A model generated the notes under the pieces. It was not told the origin of the DNA. It was given only the letters and a program-made list of their open reading frames with translations, and did no database searches. From Bacteroidota bacterium (GTDB lineage Bacteria > Bacteroidota > Bacteroidia > Cytophagales > Cyclobacteriaceae), in the NCBI GenBank assembly GCA_947470895.1, contig CANIVF010000019.1, forward strand, positions 1-64,000: a DNA stretch of 64,000 nucleotides. The letters are read 5' to 3'. The translations under genes and the position numbers were made by a program. Below are positions 1-9,042 of the stretch, in pieces (the first letter of the stretch is position 1; each line of letters starts with the position of its first letter).

Positions 1-360
1 GAAGTAGCAGCCTATGCCATCAGCAACGACATCTTCTATGCGCCCGGATGCATGACACCTTCGGAAATCATTGCCGCTGAAAATGCCGGTGTGAAATTCA
101 TTAAACTCTTCCCCGGCAATATTCTCGGGCCAGAATTCCTCAGCAGCATCAAAGAAATTTTTCCTAAACTTCTTTTCATGCCAACGGGTGGCGTTGACAC
201 CACGAAAGAAAGCATTGAAGGATGGTTCAAAGCCGGAGTATGTGCCGTAGGCATGGGCAGCAAGCTGATTAGCAAAAAACTGATGGAGCAAAAAGATTAT
301 GGAACTATTGAATCATCAACACGTGAAGTGCTGGCGTTGATTCAAAGCATAAAAAAATAA
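1..360 (+). CDS. eda: KDPG/KHG aldolase, C-terminal part (cut by window edge)
   Basis: The reading frame is open from base 1 and ends at TAA 358-360, so the N-terminus lies outside the window. The 119 visible residues match the second half of class I 2-keto-3-deoxy-6-phosphogluconate aldolases: a PGCMTPSE segment, the VKFIKLFPG strand carrying the Schiff-base lysine, and a PTGGVD phosphate-binding loop. The enzyme cleaves KDPG to pyruvate and glyceraldehyde-3-phosphate in the cytoplasm, in Entner-Doudoroff or uronate catabolism. It could equally be a galactonate-type (dgoA) relative. A strong terminator follows. Confidence 0.9.
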   Translation, partial: EVAAYAISNDIFYAPGCMTPSEIIAAENAGVKFIKLFPGNILGPEFLSSIKEIFPKLLFMPTGGVDTTKESIEGWFKAGVCAVGMGSKLISKKLMEQKDYGTIESSTREVLALIQSIKK

Positions 361-378
361 GCTAGTCACTAATTGATT

Positions 379-418
379 GGGCGTTATGAGGTTTGAAATA
401 CCTTACGCCCTTTTTTTA
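379..418 (+). terminator. Rho-independent terminator after the aldolase gene
   Basis: GGGCGT (379-384) pairs with ACGCCC (405-410), and AGGT (389-392) pairs with ACCT (400-403). A run of seven T follows from 411. It lies just past the aldolase stop and overlaps the last codons of the convergent HD-domain gene, so the same bases encode that protein's lysine-rich C-terminus. Confidence 0.75.
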
Positions 419-944
419 TAAGTTGAGTGAGGTGTTCCTCCAGAAGAGGATTTGTTCCTTTTAGTCCTAGCAAAATATCTTCTGCCCAGGTGAGATAATT
501 CATTTTTCGTTCTACCGACCAGTTGCCTGGAGGATGATTCACAATGTCATACACATTGCAACTCTTATCAGCCAGTTTCAATTTCTTTGCGAGCGAGGAT
601 TTGTGTGGAGCATGAAGCACCTGGAGTCTTTTGCGTTCCTCTTTAGGAAGATTTTTGTCATCTGTTACTTCAAGCACAATGCCCAACACGGTTTTCCCAA
701 AATGTTGCTCAATTTCTTCCGGTGTAGTTTGTGTGTCTTCAATGGTATCGTGCAGGATGGCCGCGACCAACAGGTCAATATTATGCTCATCACCCTTTTC
801 AATAAGAGTAAGGGCAACATTAATCGGGTGGTTGATATACGGAGTTTCTTCTGTGTCTTTTCTCCGCTGAAAGCGGTGTTTGTCTGCGGCAAAGGACAAA
901 GCCTTCAGCAACCGCAGCGTTTCGGTTTGATTCATAGTATTCAT
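384..944 (-). CDS. HD-domain ppGpp hydrolase of the MESH1 type
   Basis: This 186-residue protein is about the length of stand-alone MESH1-like guanosine-3',5'-bis(diphosphate) 3'-pyrophosphohydrolases and has no synthetase, TGS or ACT domain. Metal and catalytic positions are visible: His39 in YINHP, His65-Asp66 in ILHDTIEDT, Glu69-Asp70, and Asp126/Asn130 in LKLADKSCN. The expected role is removal of the 3' pyrophosphate of (p)ppGpp in the cytoplasm, although some relatives act on other nucleotides such as NADPH. The ATG at 944 is used; a second ATG at 935 is possible. The gene is monocistronic and convergent with the aldolase gene. Confidence 0.85.
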   Translation of the reverse strand: MNTMNQTETLRLLKALSFAADKHRFQRRKDTEETPYINHPINVALTLIEKGDEHNIDLLVAAILHDTIEDTQTTPEEIEQHFGKTVLGIVLEVTDDKNLPKEERKRLQVLHAPHKSSLAKKLKLADKSCNVYDIVNHPPGNWSVERKMNYLTWAEDILLGLKGTNPLLEEHLTQLIKKGRKVFQTS

Positions 945-1026
945 TTAAATAATGGTTATTAAAAGTAAGGCTTAATTAAAACACGTCACAGGTGACATTG
1001 CCTTGGTGTATTTCGGGAGGACCTAC

Positions 1027-1059
1027 TTGTAAAACGGCAATGGGTATAAAATAGTTTTG
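1027..1059 (+). promoter_or_regulatory. Candidate Bacteroidota-type promoter for the ThuA gene
   Basis: TAGTTTTG (1052-1059) fits the TAnnTTTG -7 element of Bacteroidota sigma-A promoters. A TTG at 1027-1029 lies 22 nt upstream, slightly longer than the ideal spacing. Transcription would start near 1066, leaving a short leader before the ATG at 1094. This is a pattern match only. Confidence 0.35.
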
Positions 1060-1093
1060 AATAATTCGCCTTTCTCCTGTGTACATTTACTTT

Positions 1094-1954
1094 ATGATCT
1101 TTATCCGGATAATCCAGGCTGGATTCTTACGTGGAGTGTATTGCTTTTTGTTGATCTCCTTTTCATTAAGCAACACTTACGGTCAGCCATCTCCAAAATT
1201 CAATGTCATTGCTTTTTACACCGCCAAAAATGATGCGGCCCACATTAGTTTTGTTCATCAGGCCAATCGATGGTTTTCAGCCGCGGCTACAAAAAATCAT
1301 TTTCGCTACGATTCTACGAACAACTGGAGTAATCTTAATAAGGAATTCCTATCTCGTTATCAGGTCGTCATCTTTTTAGACACACGTCCGGATGATCCAG
1401 ATCAGCGCGATGCCTTTAAAGAATACATGGACCATGGTGGTGCATGGATGGGATTTCATTTTGCAGGCTTTGCATTAACTCCTTCGGCTTACCCACAAAA
1501 TTGGGATTGGTATCATCAGCAGTTTTTAGGATCTGGTGAATATCAAAGTAATACCTGGCGACCAACATCAGCGGTGTTGCGCGTAGAAAACAAAAATCAT
1601 CCAGCGACAAAGAACTTACCGTCCACATTCAGTGCATCGCCCAATGAATGGTATCGTTGGAAAAATGACTTGCGACTAAATCGCAATATACAAATCCTGT
1701 TGTCGATTGACTCAACCAGCTTTCCATTGGGTACAGGACCAAAGCAACATGAAATCTGGCATAGTGGCTATTATCCCGTAGTATGGTCAAACAAAAAATA
1801 TAAGATGCTGTACTTGAACATGGGCCACAACGATATCGACTACGAAAACAAAACCAACAAGGAATTATCGTTCACCTTTGAAAATGAAATTCAGAATCAA
1901 TTGATTATTGATGGGTTGATGTGGTTGGGAAGTCGAGATAAAGGGATACGATAG
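1094..1954 (+). CDS. ThuA-like domain protein, secreted
   Basis: The product has 286 residues from the ATG at 1094; a GTG at 1079 would add five. An N-terminal hydrophobic leader ending near NTYG/QPS predicts export. The body reads as a ThuA/glutamine-amidotransferase-like fold: the first strand FNVIAFYTAKND, VVIFLDTRPDD, the GGAWMGFHFAGF turn, NHPATKNLP, a central YPVVWSNK segment, and a NMGHNDIDY segment near the end. ThuA proteins are tied to trehalose and other disaccharide use, and Bacteroidota often carry them near DUF1080 genes, as here. The exact reaction is unknown. Confidence 0.75.
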   Translation: MIFIRIIQAGFLRGVYCFLLISFSLSNTYGQPSPKFNVIAFYTAKNDAAHISFVHQANRWFSAAATKNHFRYDSTNNWSNLNKEFLSRYQVVIFLDTRPDDPDQRDAFKEYMDHGGAWMGFHFAGFALTPSAYPQNWDWYHQQFLGSGEYQSNTWRPTSAVLRVENKNHPATKNLPSTFSASPNEWYRWKNDLRLNRNIQILLSIDSTSFPLGTGPKQHEIWHSGYYPVVWSNKKYKMLYLNMGHNDIDYENKTNKELSFTFENEIQNQLIIDGLMWLGSRDKGIR

Positions 1955-2015
1955 TCACACTAAGCCCTTCGTGCTACTTAATATCTTTGAGACTTCGTGG
2001 TGCAAAACCACTCAA

Positions 2016-2876
2016 TCAATAAGTGCAAGACCCATTGTCAGCCTTTACATAATACGACTTGTAATTTTTTGCTTTCGGATCTTTGCATCCTTTCAGTTCC
2101 AGTAATTCAACTTTCCTGAATTCAATCGGATGGCTTTCACTTTGCAGCGCAATGTATCCTTCGGTAAGCGGTGTGCCATCAAGTTTTACTGCCGGATCAA
2201 AATTATGCACAACGCCTCCGCCAATCTGAGGCTTGGTATATTCCAGCACCGTGTCGCCATTGACCATGTGCCGGATTAATGAATCTCCAAGGACCAAGAA
2301 CTCAACATGCACCCATTGATCGCCATCATATGTTTTTGATCGTGAGTTGATGCAATGTGGAGTAAAGAGCGTATCGCCCATGTGAACATCCGTGCCGGGT
2401 GTGCAAAGATTAGCTGTTGGTCTTTCTCCTTGTCCTAACCCACCCAGAAACTGTGCTTCAATGCTGATAGGAAAATCCTGATCGCGCATCATACTTTGTG
2501 CAGATTGTGAGTGCAGCATGGCTCCGCTATTCCGCGTTGCCCATCCTTCTCCACCGGTAGCCTGCTCGCCAACAAAGCGATATTCTACGGCCAACAGGTA
2601 ATATGAAAATTTCTTCTTGTAAAAGATATGACCGTATTGATAACGGAATGAATCATACTGATCATAACTCACCACCATTTTGCCACTGTCGATGCGAAAG
2701 CTGTTTCCAAAATTATCATTGAGATCATGCTTGGCAATTTTGATGTCCCAATCATTAAGATCTTTTCCATTGAAAAGTTGGATCCATTCTTTCTCCTCTT
2801 TTTTATCAGGAGCGCAAGCCGAGCATAGTGTAAATAAAATGGCTGTTAGTAGTAGAGCTTGAGATTGTAATTTCAT
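2016..2876 (-). CDS. DUF1080 (3-keto-disaccharide hydrolase-like) lipoprotein
   Basis: This 286-residue protein begins with a lipoprotein signal whose Cys lies in TLCSACAPD, followed by a KKEEKE linker. The body is a concanavalin-like DUF1080 domain: WIQLFNGKDLNDWDI at the start, SGAMLHSQ in the middle, and EGYIALQSESHPIEFRKVELLEL at the end. DUF1080 members include 3-keto-glycoside hydrolases and lyases acting on oxidised disaccharides in the periplasm. A Cys-containing tail (KGCKDPKAKNYKSYYVKADN) extends past the domain. It is convergent with the ThuA gene, which may serve the same process. Confidence 0.8.
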   Translation of the reverse strand: MKLQSQALLLTAILFTLCSACAPDKKEEKEWIQLFNGKDLNDWDIKIAKHDLNDNFGNSFRIDSGKMVVSYDQYDSFRYQYGHIFYKKKFSYYLLAVEYRFVGEQATGGEGWATRNSGAMLHSQSAQSMMRDQDFPISIEAQFLGGLGQGERPTANLCTPGTDVHMGDTLFTPHCINSRSKTYDGDQWVHVEFLVLGDSLIRHMVNGDTVLEYTKPQIGGGVVHNFDPAVKLDGTPLTEGYIALQSESHPIEFRKVELLELKGCKDPKAKNYKSYYVKADNGSCTY

Positions 2877-2969
2877 ATTGGACCAGAACTTGTTTTCGTA
2901 AAAGTAGATATTCTTTTTTGCTACCTACAATCTAAACTATTTTTCCTGAAGGAATTATTAACAAGATAA

Positions 2970-4157
2970 ATGAAAGATTCTATCCCGATGCGAATAGCTT
3001 CCATTGATATCCTCCACGCAATGACGATGATCCTGATGATTTTTGTCAATGACTTATGGTCGTTGACAAACATACCATCATGGCTTGAACATGTAGCGCC
3101 TAGTGTGGATGGCATGGGCCTGGCTGGTGGGGTGTTCCCGGTATTTCTTTTTATAGTTGGTCTTTCTATTCCATTAGCGTTTGACCATCGCAGAACTGAA
3201 GGTGATCTAGCGTGGCAATTGGTTTATCACGTGGTCGTTCGAACTTTCGCGCTCCTGGTGATGGGTATATTTCTTGTGAATGGAGAAACACTTAATGAAA
3301 GTACTGTTGGACTACCGCGTTATTTATGGAATTCAATATGTTGTCTTTGCTTCATTTTGATTTGGAATACTTATCCCAAAACAACGAATTCAAAGTTGGT
3401 TTATGGCGCAAAAGAAATTGCGATCATGGTATTGCTCTTTCTGGCATTTATTTATCATGGTGGCGAAGAAGGAAGCATTCAACGTTTTGCTCCGCAATGG
3501 TGGGGTATTCTTGGACTTATCGGGTGGGCATACCTGGCCAGCGAATTGATTGCTGTCTTTGCAAAAAACAGGTTTTACATCATTCTTACTGCCTGGATTT
3601 TCTTCTGAGTGCTGAGCCTGCTTTCACACGCTAAACTTATTCCAGAACTCGTTTCATTTATTCCCGAGGCTATTCGCGGTGGTACACTAACGGGCCTCAC
3701 AATGGGTGGCGTGCTTACCAGCTTGATCTTCCAACATTTCAGAAATCGTGGAGCTAACAAAACCATGATCTTTGTATTGATTGTCTTTGCCGCGATGCTG
3801 ATCATATTATCATTAATCACTTGATCTTATTGGAGCATGGCAAAATTAAGGGCTACTCCAGCATGGCTGTTTATTTGCAGCGCATTCACGATCCTTGCTG
3901 TTATTAGTATTTATTGGTTGGCCGATGTGAGAGGAAAAGCAACTTGGTTTGCGGCCATTAAGCCAGCAGAAACCGACACCTTGCTCTGTTACTTGATTCC
4001 CTATTTTGTTTATGCGGCTACGCACATGCTGGGTAGTCACTTGGCCGAAATCATGTTAGTGGGGGGCATAGGTTTATTGAAGTCATTTTTATTTGCCCTG
4101 TTATGTGTGGTAATAACAAAGTGGTTGAATCGATCCGGTGTGAGATTGAGGCTTTAG
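2970..4157 (+). pseudogene. NagX/heparan N-acetyltransferase-like membrane protein gene with two in-frame TGA stops
   Basis: Three consecutive open stretches (2970-3608, 3609-3824, 3825-4157) share one frame and together give 395 codons, about the normal length of DUF5009-type acyltransferases. The start (RIASIDILHAMTMILMIFVND), the FLFIVGLSIPLAF helix, and the late MAKLRATPAW and THMLGSHLAE segments fit the family. The frame is broken only by TGA at 3606-3608 and TGA at 3822-3824. These are explained by single substitutions, for example CGA to TGA at the second site. No frameshift or deletion is visible, so the damage is recent, a sequencing error, or subject to readthrough. The intact protein would have about ten membrane helices. 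Confidence 0.75.
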
Positions 4158-4286
4158 TGTTCTGTTATAGCGATTATCCGATCGAATAAATGTTTTTCTG
4201 TGATGAATGAATAGTCTCGTCATGACGATTGTCATGGTTTTTCTGAATCGGGGACTTTATATTTCGTATATAAAAAAGGAGGAGAT

Positions 4287-4436
4287 ATGAAAAGTATTGA
4301 ATTCATCAAAGCCGAAGAAAATCTGAAAATTGATCAGGAAAAAAGGTATCAACGCAAAGACAAAAGATTGCAGGTTGAGCAACTAACACTGCATAAAGAA
4401 ACCAAGAAACCGAAGGGCGGGAAAAAAAAGAAGTAG
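4287..4436 (+). CDS. Small very basic protein, 49 residues, unknown function
   Basis: The ATG at 4287 follows an A-rich tract and a strong Shine-Dalgarno-like AAGGAGGAG at 4277-4285, which is unusual in this window. The 49-residue product starts MKSIEFIKAEENLK, is rich in Lys, Glu and Gln through the middle (possible helix), and ends in a GGKKKK tail. It has no signal peptide or membrane segment. Its stop is one base from the stop of the convergent PqqB-like gene. The family is not recognised; the ribosome site and uninterrupted frame are the support. Confidence 0.5.
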   Translation: MKSIEFIKAEENLKIDQEKRYQRKDKRLQVEQLTLHKETKKPKGGKKKK

Positions 4437-4437
4437 C

Positions 4438-5349
4438 TTAATTCCTCACCTGTTTGGCTATTGAGAAGCCTCGTTTCTCTAAATCCCATTGCTTTAACGT
4501 GTCGTAAAGCAAGGGATTGGTATGGTTATAATGAATGAAGTTGATTTTGTGCTTGGTTTCTTCATTTTCAGATTGAAACAGTGTTATGGTTTCCATCACT
4601 AATGGATGCGGCACCTCACTCATGTTTCGATTGGGCAATTCGTCCGCAGAGAAAAATGTAGCATCGAGAAATGCAATGTCAACGGATTTTACTTCTTCTA
4701 CAATACTCTTATTCCATTTGCTCCATTTGTCAATATAGGGAATGAATAAGTAGCGTTTTGTAGGCGTTGTTATTTTAAATCCAGCCGTTTCAGAAAACTC
4801 ATCACGGTGAGGAACCTGAATAGGTTGTAAGGAAATATTTCCAGACAAGGCGATAAGTCTATTCTCATTCGTCTCAATCAAAAGGATGTTCTGTAACTTT
4901 ACCAGTTGACTCCACGGTCCGTTGCTTTCTAAATACTTTTTTAGACGCGGCAAAGCATATACCGGCACCCGGTCGCTATTCATCACTTCTCTTCCTAATT
5001 GTAAAAGTCCCGCATAGTGGCCCATGTGTGCATGGGTGATAAAAATTCCTTCAGGTAAAAAATTGTATTGGTTATTTGTATGACCGGCAAACAATTGAAG
5101 TTGCTGTTTCATATCAGGAGTAGCTTCAAACAACCACCATTTCTTTTGTTGAGGATCAACAAGTGCCAGCGATACAACATATTGTTTTAACGAATCATGA
5201 TCATGAGCCAGGGTGCAACAGGCTCTGGAACAACCCATTTGTGGGTAGCCACCATCCTGGTCAGTGCCAAGCACAATCATTTCTGATTGAGCGAAAGTGG
5301 CGTGCCCATAAAGAAGGAGCGTGAAACAGAATATTGTACGAAAAATCAT
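4438..5349 (-). CDS. PqqB-like metallo-beta-lactamase-fold protein, exported, orphan
   Basis: This 303-residue protein resembles PqqB: a VLGTDQDGGYPQ opening, then C40, C44 and C45 in GCSRACC where PqqB has its Cys cluster, and a THAHMGHYAGL motif near residue 104. LDATFF and IHYNHTNP segments lie towards the end. Unlike cytoplasmic PqqB it begins with a signal peptide (MIFRTIFCFTLLLYGHATFAQ). No pqqA, C, D or E gene is nearby. The likely role is an exported metal-dependent hydrolase or oxygenase rather than pyrroloquinoline quinone synthesis. It ends one base from the small basic gene. Confidence 0.75.
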   Translation of the reverse strand: MIFRTIFCFTLLLYGHATFAQSEMIVLGTDQDGGYPQMGCSRACCTLAHDHDSLKQYVVSLALVDPQQKKWWLFEATPDMKQQLQLFAGHTNNQYNFLPEGIFITHAHMGHYAGLLQLGREVMNSDRVPVYALPRLKKYLESNGPWSQLVKLQNILLIETNENRLIALSGNISLQPIQVPHRDEFSETAGFKITTPTKRYLFIPYIDKWSKWNKSIVEEVKSVDIAFLDATFFSADELPNRNMSEVPHPLVMETITLFQSENEETKHKINFIHYNHTNPLLYDTLKQWDLEKRGFSIAKQVRN

Positions 5350-5377
5350 TGTTAAAAATAATAGAGGTTTCTTCTTC

Positions 5378-6400
5378 TTAAGATCTCACCTCTTCCACAC
5401 CATCAGGATATTTTGCAAAACGCCCTTTTTCACGCGGATGCACATGTTCATAACTCGGCCACGGCCAGCCACCAAATTGCGTTCGTTGATACTCACTCAT
5501 CGCTTGCTGAATTTCCGCTTGTGTGTTCATCACAAATGGACCATACTGTACAACGGGCTCACCAATGGGTTTGCCTTGCAGCAAGAGTAAGAAGCTTTCT
5601 GTATCTCCATTTTGTAACAACACTTCCTGATCGGCATGAAGTTCTATCGCCTGGTGGGTGGAAAAAATTTGTCCGGCTATTTGAATGGAGTTCCCCTCAT
5701 AAAAATAAAGTGAACGATTCATTGAGCGAGAAGCGGTTGGTAATTTCCATTGAGCACCGGCTTCCATTTTAATCGTCCAGATTGCTACTTCATGTGTAGC
5801 ATCGGCAGCCCAGCTATTGGGTGCAGGAGAAGGTGCATTCGTGTTTTCAATGTTACCTGCGATTACTTTCACGTGCGTTGCTTTGCCACCAACATCTTGA
5901 CGTTCGTAGGTGCTAATCGTATCTCCCCATAACATCGCGAAATGTGGCTCTGTTAACTTGTTAGCTTTTGGAAGATTGAGCCAGATCTGAAAAAGCTCCA
6001 AATGGTTTTCTTTGTCTTGATGCAAAAGCGGAAACATCTCACAATGTTGCACGCCTTTGCCGGCCGTCATCCATTGCACATCGCCATTTCCAAACCGGCC
6101 TGCTGCGCCCAATGAATCAGAATGATCAACCAGCCCTTTTGTAACGACTGTAACGGTTTCAAAACCGCGGTGTGGATGGGCAGGAAAACCCGGAACATTT
6201 TCGCCATGATACATTCTCCAACCTTCTTTGTTTGGGGCAAAATCCTGACCGATGGCTCTGCCTTTCAATGAAGCGGCTGGGCCCATCTCCTCATTTCCTT
6301 TCGGATAAAAATCCTGATGATGCACACAAAAGAGAAATGGATCCTGTGTTTGCCACGGAAAGCCTAACAATTTTATGGATTTGATGGGCGAGTTGTTCAT
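5378..6400 (-). CDS. Pirin family protein
   Basis: This 340-residue bicupin has the pirin metal-site signature [12 protein letters not shown] followed by [17 protein letters not shown], giving three His and one Glu ligand. A second cupin ([11 protein letters not shown] to [13 protein letters not shown]) and a GPFVMNT segment follow. Pirins bind Fe(II); bacterial members have been reported as quercetinases or regulators, so the substrate cannot be named. The C-terminus is somewhat extended beyond the second cupin. The gene lies 28 bp upstream of the PqqB-like gene on the same strand and may be cotranscribed. Confidence 0.88.
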   Translation of the reverse strand: MNNSPIKSIKLLGFPWQTQDPFLFCVHHQDFYPKGNEEMGPAASLKGRAIGQDFAPNKEGWRMYHGENVPGFPAHPHRGFETVTVVTKGLVDHSDSLGAAGRFGNGDVQWMTAGKGVQHCEMFPLLHQDKENHLELFQIWLNLPKANKLTEPHFAMLWGDTISTYERQDVGGKATHVKVIAGNIENTNAPSPAPNSWAADATHEVAIWTIKMEAGAQWKLPTASRSMNRSLYFYEGNSIQIAGQIFSTHQAIELHADQEVLLQNGDTESFLLLLQGKPIGEPVVQYGPFVMNTQAEIQQAMSEYQRTQFGGWPWPSYEHVHPREKGRFAKYPDGVEEVRS

Positions 6401-6526
6401 GGTTTAAAGATATTGAATGATTGGGTCACCAAACTGAAAGTTTTGCTTCATTTTTATTGATTTCAACAGGATAAGGTTTTGAGCATTGAATTCTTTAAAT
6501 TCGTTGACACTAAACAAAAATTTGCT

Positions 6527-6982
6527 ATGAAACTATTTGCATCTATCTTTCTTGGAATGGGTTTGCTATTTGCTTTTATCGGTCTGGGTTGGTTCTATGT
6601 TTTTGTGACGGGTTCAGAAACAACCGGATTTTCGGAAGAATGGATTGGGCCGCTGGTGTTCACCATAATCGGATTGCTATTCGCTTCCATTGGAGGCGCC
6701 ATTTTATATTTCCAGGCAAAGCAAAAACAGAAACGCAAGTTGTTGCTACGTTCAGGACGAAAGCTCCCTGCCGTGATCTCGAACATGTATTATAACACCA
6801 CGATTAGTATAAACAACCGTCATCCGCTCGTGATCGAGTGCCTGGCAGAGTTGAGTGGAAGCAAGCACACATTCAAGAGCCACAATGTGTGGGGATCAAC
6901 ACCCTATGAAATTGGTCAGGAAGTAGCCGTGTATGTGGATACCCGCGACAGTAATAATTATTGGGTGGAAGTGGGTGAGTAA
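6527..6982 (+). CDS. DUF3592-type two-helix membrane protein
   Basis: The product is 151 residues from the ATG at 6527; a TTG at 6479 would add sixteen residues but is a weaker choice. Two membrane helices (residues about 5-28 and 42-65) are followed by KQKQKRK and a soluble segment ending VAVYVDTRDSNNYWVEVG. This order, two helices then a small beta domain with a 'vyvdp' strand, is that of DUF3592 proteins. Function is unknown. Another DUF3592-like gene lies at 30148. Confidence 0.65.
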   Translation: MKLFASIFLGMGLLFAFIGLGWFYVFVTGSETTGFSEEWIGPLVFTIIGLLFASIGGAILYFQAKQKQKRKLLLRSGRKLPAVISNMYYNTTISINNRHPLVIECLAELSGSKHTFKSHNVWGSTPYEIGQEVAVYVDTRDSNNYWVEVGE

Positions 6983-7022
6983 ACCGGTATCTAATGACAA
7001 ATCCGATAATAATAAAGTAGCC

Positions 7023-7457
7023 ATGAAAAATATTATCAAGTACATTTTCCTTGTAGTCATTTTCATGCTTGGCTTTAGCTGCGACAATAATGAAACAGTA
7101 AAAACGGAGATAACAACTGATGATAAATGCGGTGATAATTCCGCTAAATTCATTAAGAACTGGTGCGTTGATGATCTTGTAGTAATAGAAATATTAACCG
7201 ATAAAAGCATGGGAGAAGATTGGACTAGTAGTGACGGCAAAACATACCATCATACGGTCTTGGCTGTGATCGATAGTACACTTTCAAAACCTAACGAAAT
7301 TTGGAATAGAGTTAAGGGCTCTTCTGATTCTGTCTTTTATTTCAACTTTGTATCAAAACAATTTGATGTGGGTTGCAAATTGTGTTGTCCCCCAACAAAA
7401 ACCATATCCATCACTTTCGTTGCTTCACGCCCTTGCCCATTAACATCTGGCATTTAA
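7023..7457 (+). CDS. Small cysteine-rich lipoprotein, unknown function
   Basis: The ATG at 7023 opens a classical lipoprotein signal (hydrophobic run ending MLGFSC). The 144-residue product continues with a polar linker, then a domain with several Cys (KNWCVDD, VGCKLCCPP, SRPCPL) that could form disulfides. Upstream frame to 6933 overlaps the preceding gene and lacks a better start. It sits 40 bp after the DUF3592-type gene on the same strand and may be cotranscribed. I do not recognise the family. Confidence 0.6.
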   Translation: MKNIIKYIFLVVIFMLGFSCDNNETVKTEITTDDKCGDNSAKFIKNWCVDDLVVIEILTDKSMGEDWTSSDGKTYHHTVLAVIDSTLSKPNEIWNRVKGSSDSVFYFNFVSKQFDVGCKLCCPPTKTISITFVASRPCPLTSGI

Positions 7458-7513
7458 GTTTGACTCGTTTAGAGGTTGGCAACAATAAGTTATAGGAATA
7501 TCCTCTTTGTTAA

Positions 7514-9001
7514 TTACCGCTCCAGTTTGAAATTTGGTTCTAAAGCAGGCCGCCTATCCGCATTAACTACTTTCCATGCCGTGCGATAAATCCACTGCGT
7601 CATCTTCAATAATTTTTCATATTCGATATTCTGTGCATTATCCTGTGGGGTGTGATAATCCGGATGCAGCAAGGTGGTGTACATCAAAGAAGGAATATTT
7701 AATCGGGCATAGGGTAAATGATCACTGCGAAAAAACCAACCTTCAACGTGCGTGGGCTTATCCCAAAGTGTATCCAACTTAAATTGAGGTCCTTCGGCAT
7801 TGGCTTCCATCGCCATATTCACCAGATCGGATGAACTTCGGTGTGGAGCTTGCGATCCCAACAAAGCTGCACTATCCGGGTGATTGCGACCAATCATATC
7901 ACCATTAAGTACGGCTACCATAGAAGAAAGCGGAACAGTAGGGTGCGAAGTAAAATAACGCGACCCAATTAATCCTCGCTCTTCGGCACCATGAATTACC
8001 AACAAAGCCGATCGCTTTCCGGGATATTTCTTTAAGGCACGCGCTGTCGCCAACATGGCCACATTTACACTCACGTTGTCATCGGCACCATGATACACGG
8101 AATCATTGCCGATTACGTTGCGAATTCCATGTGCGTCAGGATGACCACTCAGAACAATATATTCTTTAGACAGGATTGGATCACTGCCTTCTACTTTTCC
8201 AATGATGTTAACCGATGGATACGTGAAACTCTCCAGCATCAAAGACGCATTCAACACAAGTCCTTCTTTTTTGATCCATTGCGATGCGTTGCTATGCAAC
8301 CACAACACCGGAGTTTTTGGTGTGGGTGGAAGATTAGCTCCTTCATTCGCAAAAGAACCCAGGATCAAATTCTCCATCGCATATGGCCAGGCCTGTTCTC
8401 CATATTCATCACTGATAAAAATTACAGCGGCTGCTCCTTTGTTGAGCAGTTCATTGCCATATTTATTCATCACGAGTCTGTTATAACGCCATTCCGGTAA
8501 CGAAACATTACGATTGATTCCATCAGGAACAACCTTCACCGCAACGGCCTTGCCCTGCACATTCAGCGTATTAAAATCTATTTTGTATGCATCTCCGAGA
8601 TAAACAACCGGAGCACTCACTTGTGCTGGTGCAACTTGTGTGATCAGCACATCGCTCCACAGTTTCAAATTACGACCGCCAATGCTTATGCTACTAGAAG
8701 AAGAAATACGGTGACGCTGCATGGAGAAAAATTGAAAATAGGTTCCATCATCTCCTGCCGGAGCAATTCCGACTTCGCGCATTCTTTCGGCAAACCACAC
8801 CGATGCTTTTAACTCATCAATCGTACCGGCTCCGCGACCATTGAAGTGAGGATCGGCCATGGCGTAGACTTCTTTTTTCAAATCTTCCAGCTTAATGGTT
8901 TGTAAACCTGCTGGCTGCTTAGATCTACTTTTTGTTTGTGCCTGTGTAGTAACAGAAAATAAGGTTCCCAATACGAAAGCAACAATCCAAATCATTTTCA
9001 T
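7514..9001 (-). CDS. M28 family zinc aminopeptidase with PA domain, exported
   Basis: This 495-residue protein has a signal peptide ending QAQ. A protease-associated insert (roughly residues 130-260) precedes the M28 core. Metal positions are readable: SGHPDAHG (first His), GADDN (bridging Asp), HGAEERGLIGS (Glu pair), NGDMIGR (Asp) and LHPDYHTPQD (last His). Such enzymes remove N-terminal residues from peptides in the periplasm or at the surface. The Cys/His set is complete, so it should be active. It heads a minus-strand run of five genes through 13221. Confidence 0.88.
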   Translation of the reverse strand: MKMIWIVAFVLGTLFSVTTQAQTKSRSKQPAGLQTIKLEDLKKEVYAMADPHFNGRGAGTIDELKASVWFAERMREVGIAPAGDDGTYFQFFSMQRHRISSSSSISIGGRNLKLWSDVLITQVAPAQVSAPVVYLGDAYKIDFNTLNVQGKAVAVKVVPDGINRNVSLPEWRYNRLVMNKYGNELLNKGAAAVIFISDEYGEQAWPYAMENLILGSFANEGANLPPTPKTPVLWLHSNASQWIKKEGLVLNASLMLESFTYPSVNIIGKVEGSDPILSKEYIVLSGHPDAHGIRNVIGNDSVYHGADDNVSVNVAMLATARALKKYPGKRSALLVIHGAEERGLIGSRYFTSHPTVPLSSMVAVLNGDMIGRNHPDSAALLGSQAPHRSSSDLVNMAMEANAEGPQFKLDTLWDKPTHVEGWFFRSDHLPYARLNIPSLMYTTLLHPDYHTPQDNAQNIEYEKLLKMTQWIYRTAWKVVNADRRPALEPNFKLER

Positions 9002-9042
9002 CGCTGAGGATAGGTTAGATACAATAAGAAAAATTTTCCCTT

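Noticed and set aside
3606-3824. TGA codons read as selenocysteine in the acyltransferase gene
   Set aside because: No selenocysteine is known in this family, no SECIS-like hairpin was recognised after either TGA, and the sites align to ordinary residues.
4214-4240. Short CGTCATGACG palindrome upstream of the small basic gene
   Set aside because: A single 10-bp palindrome with no second copy or clear position relative to a promoter is expected by chance.
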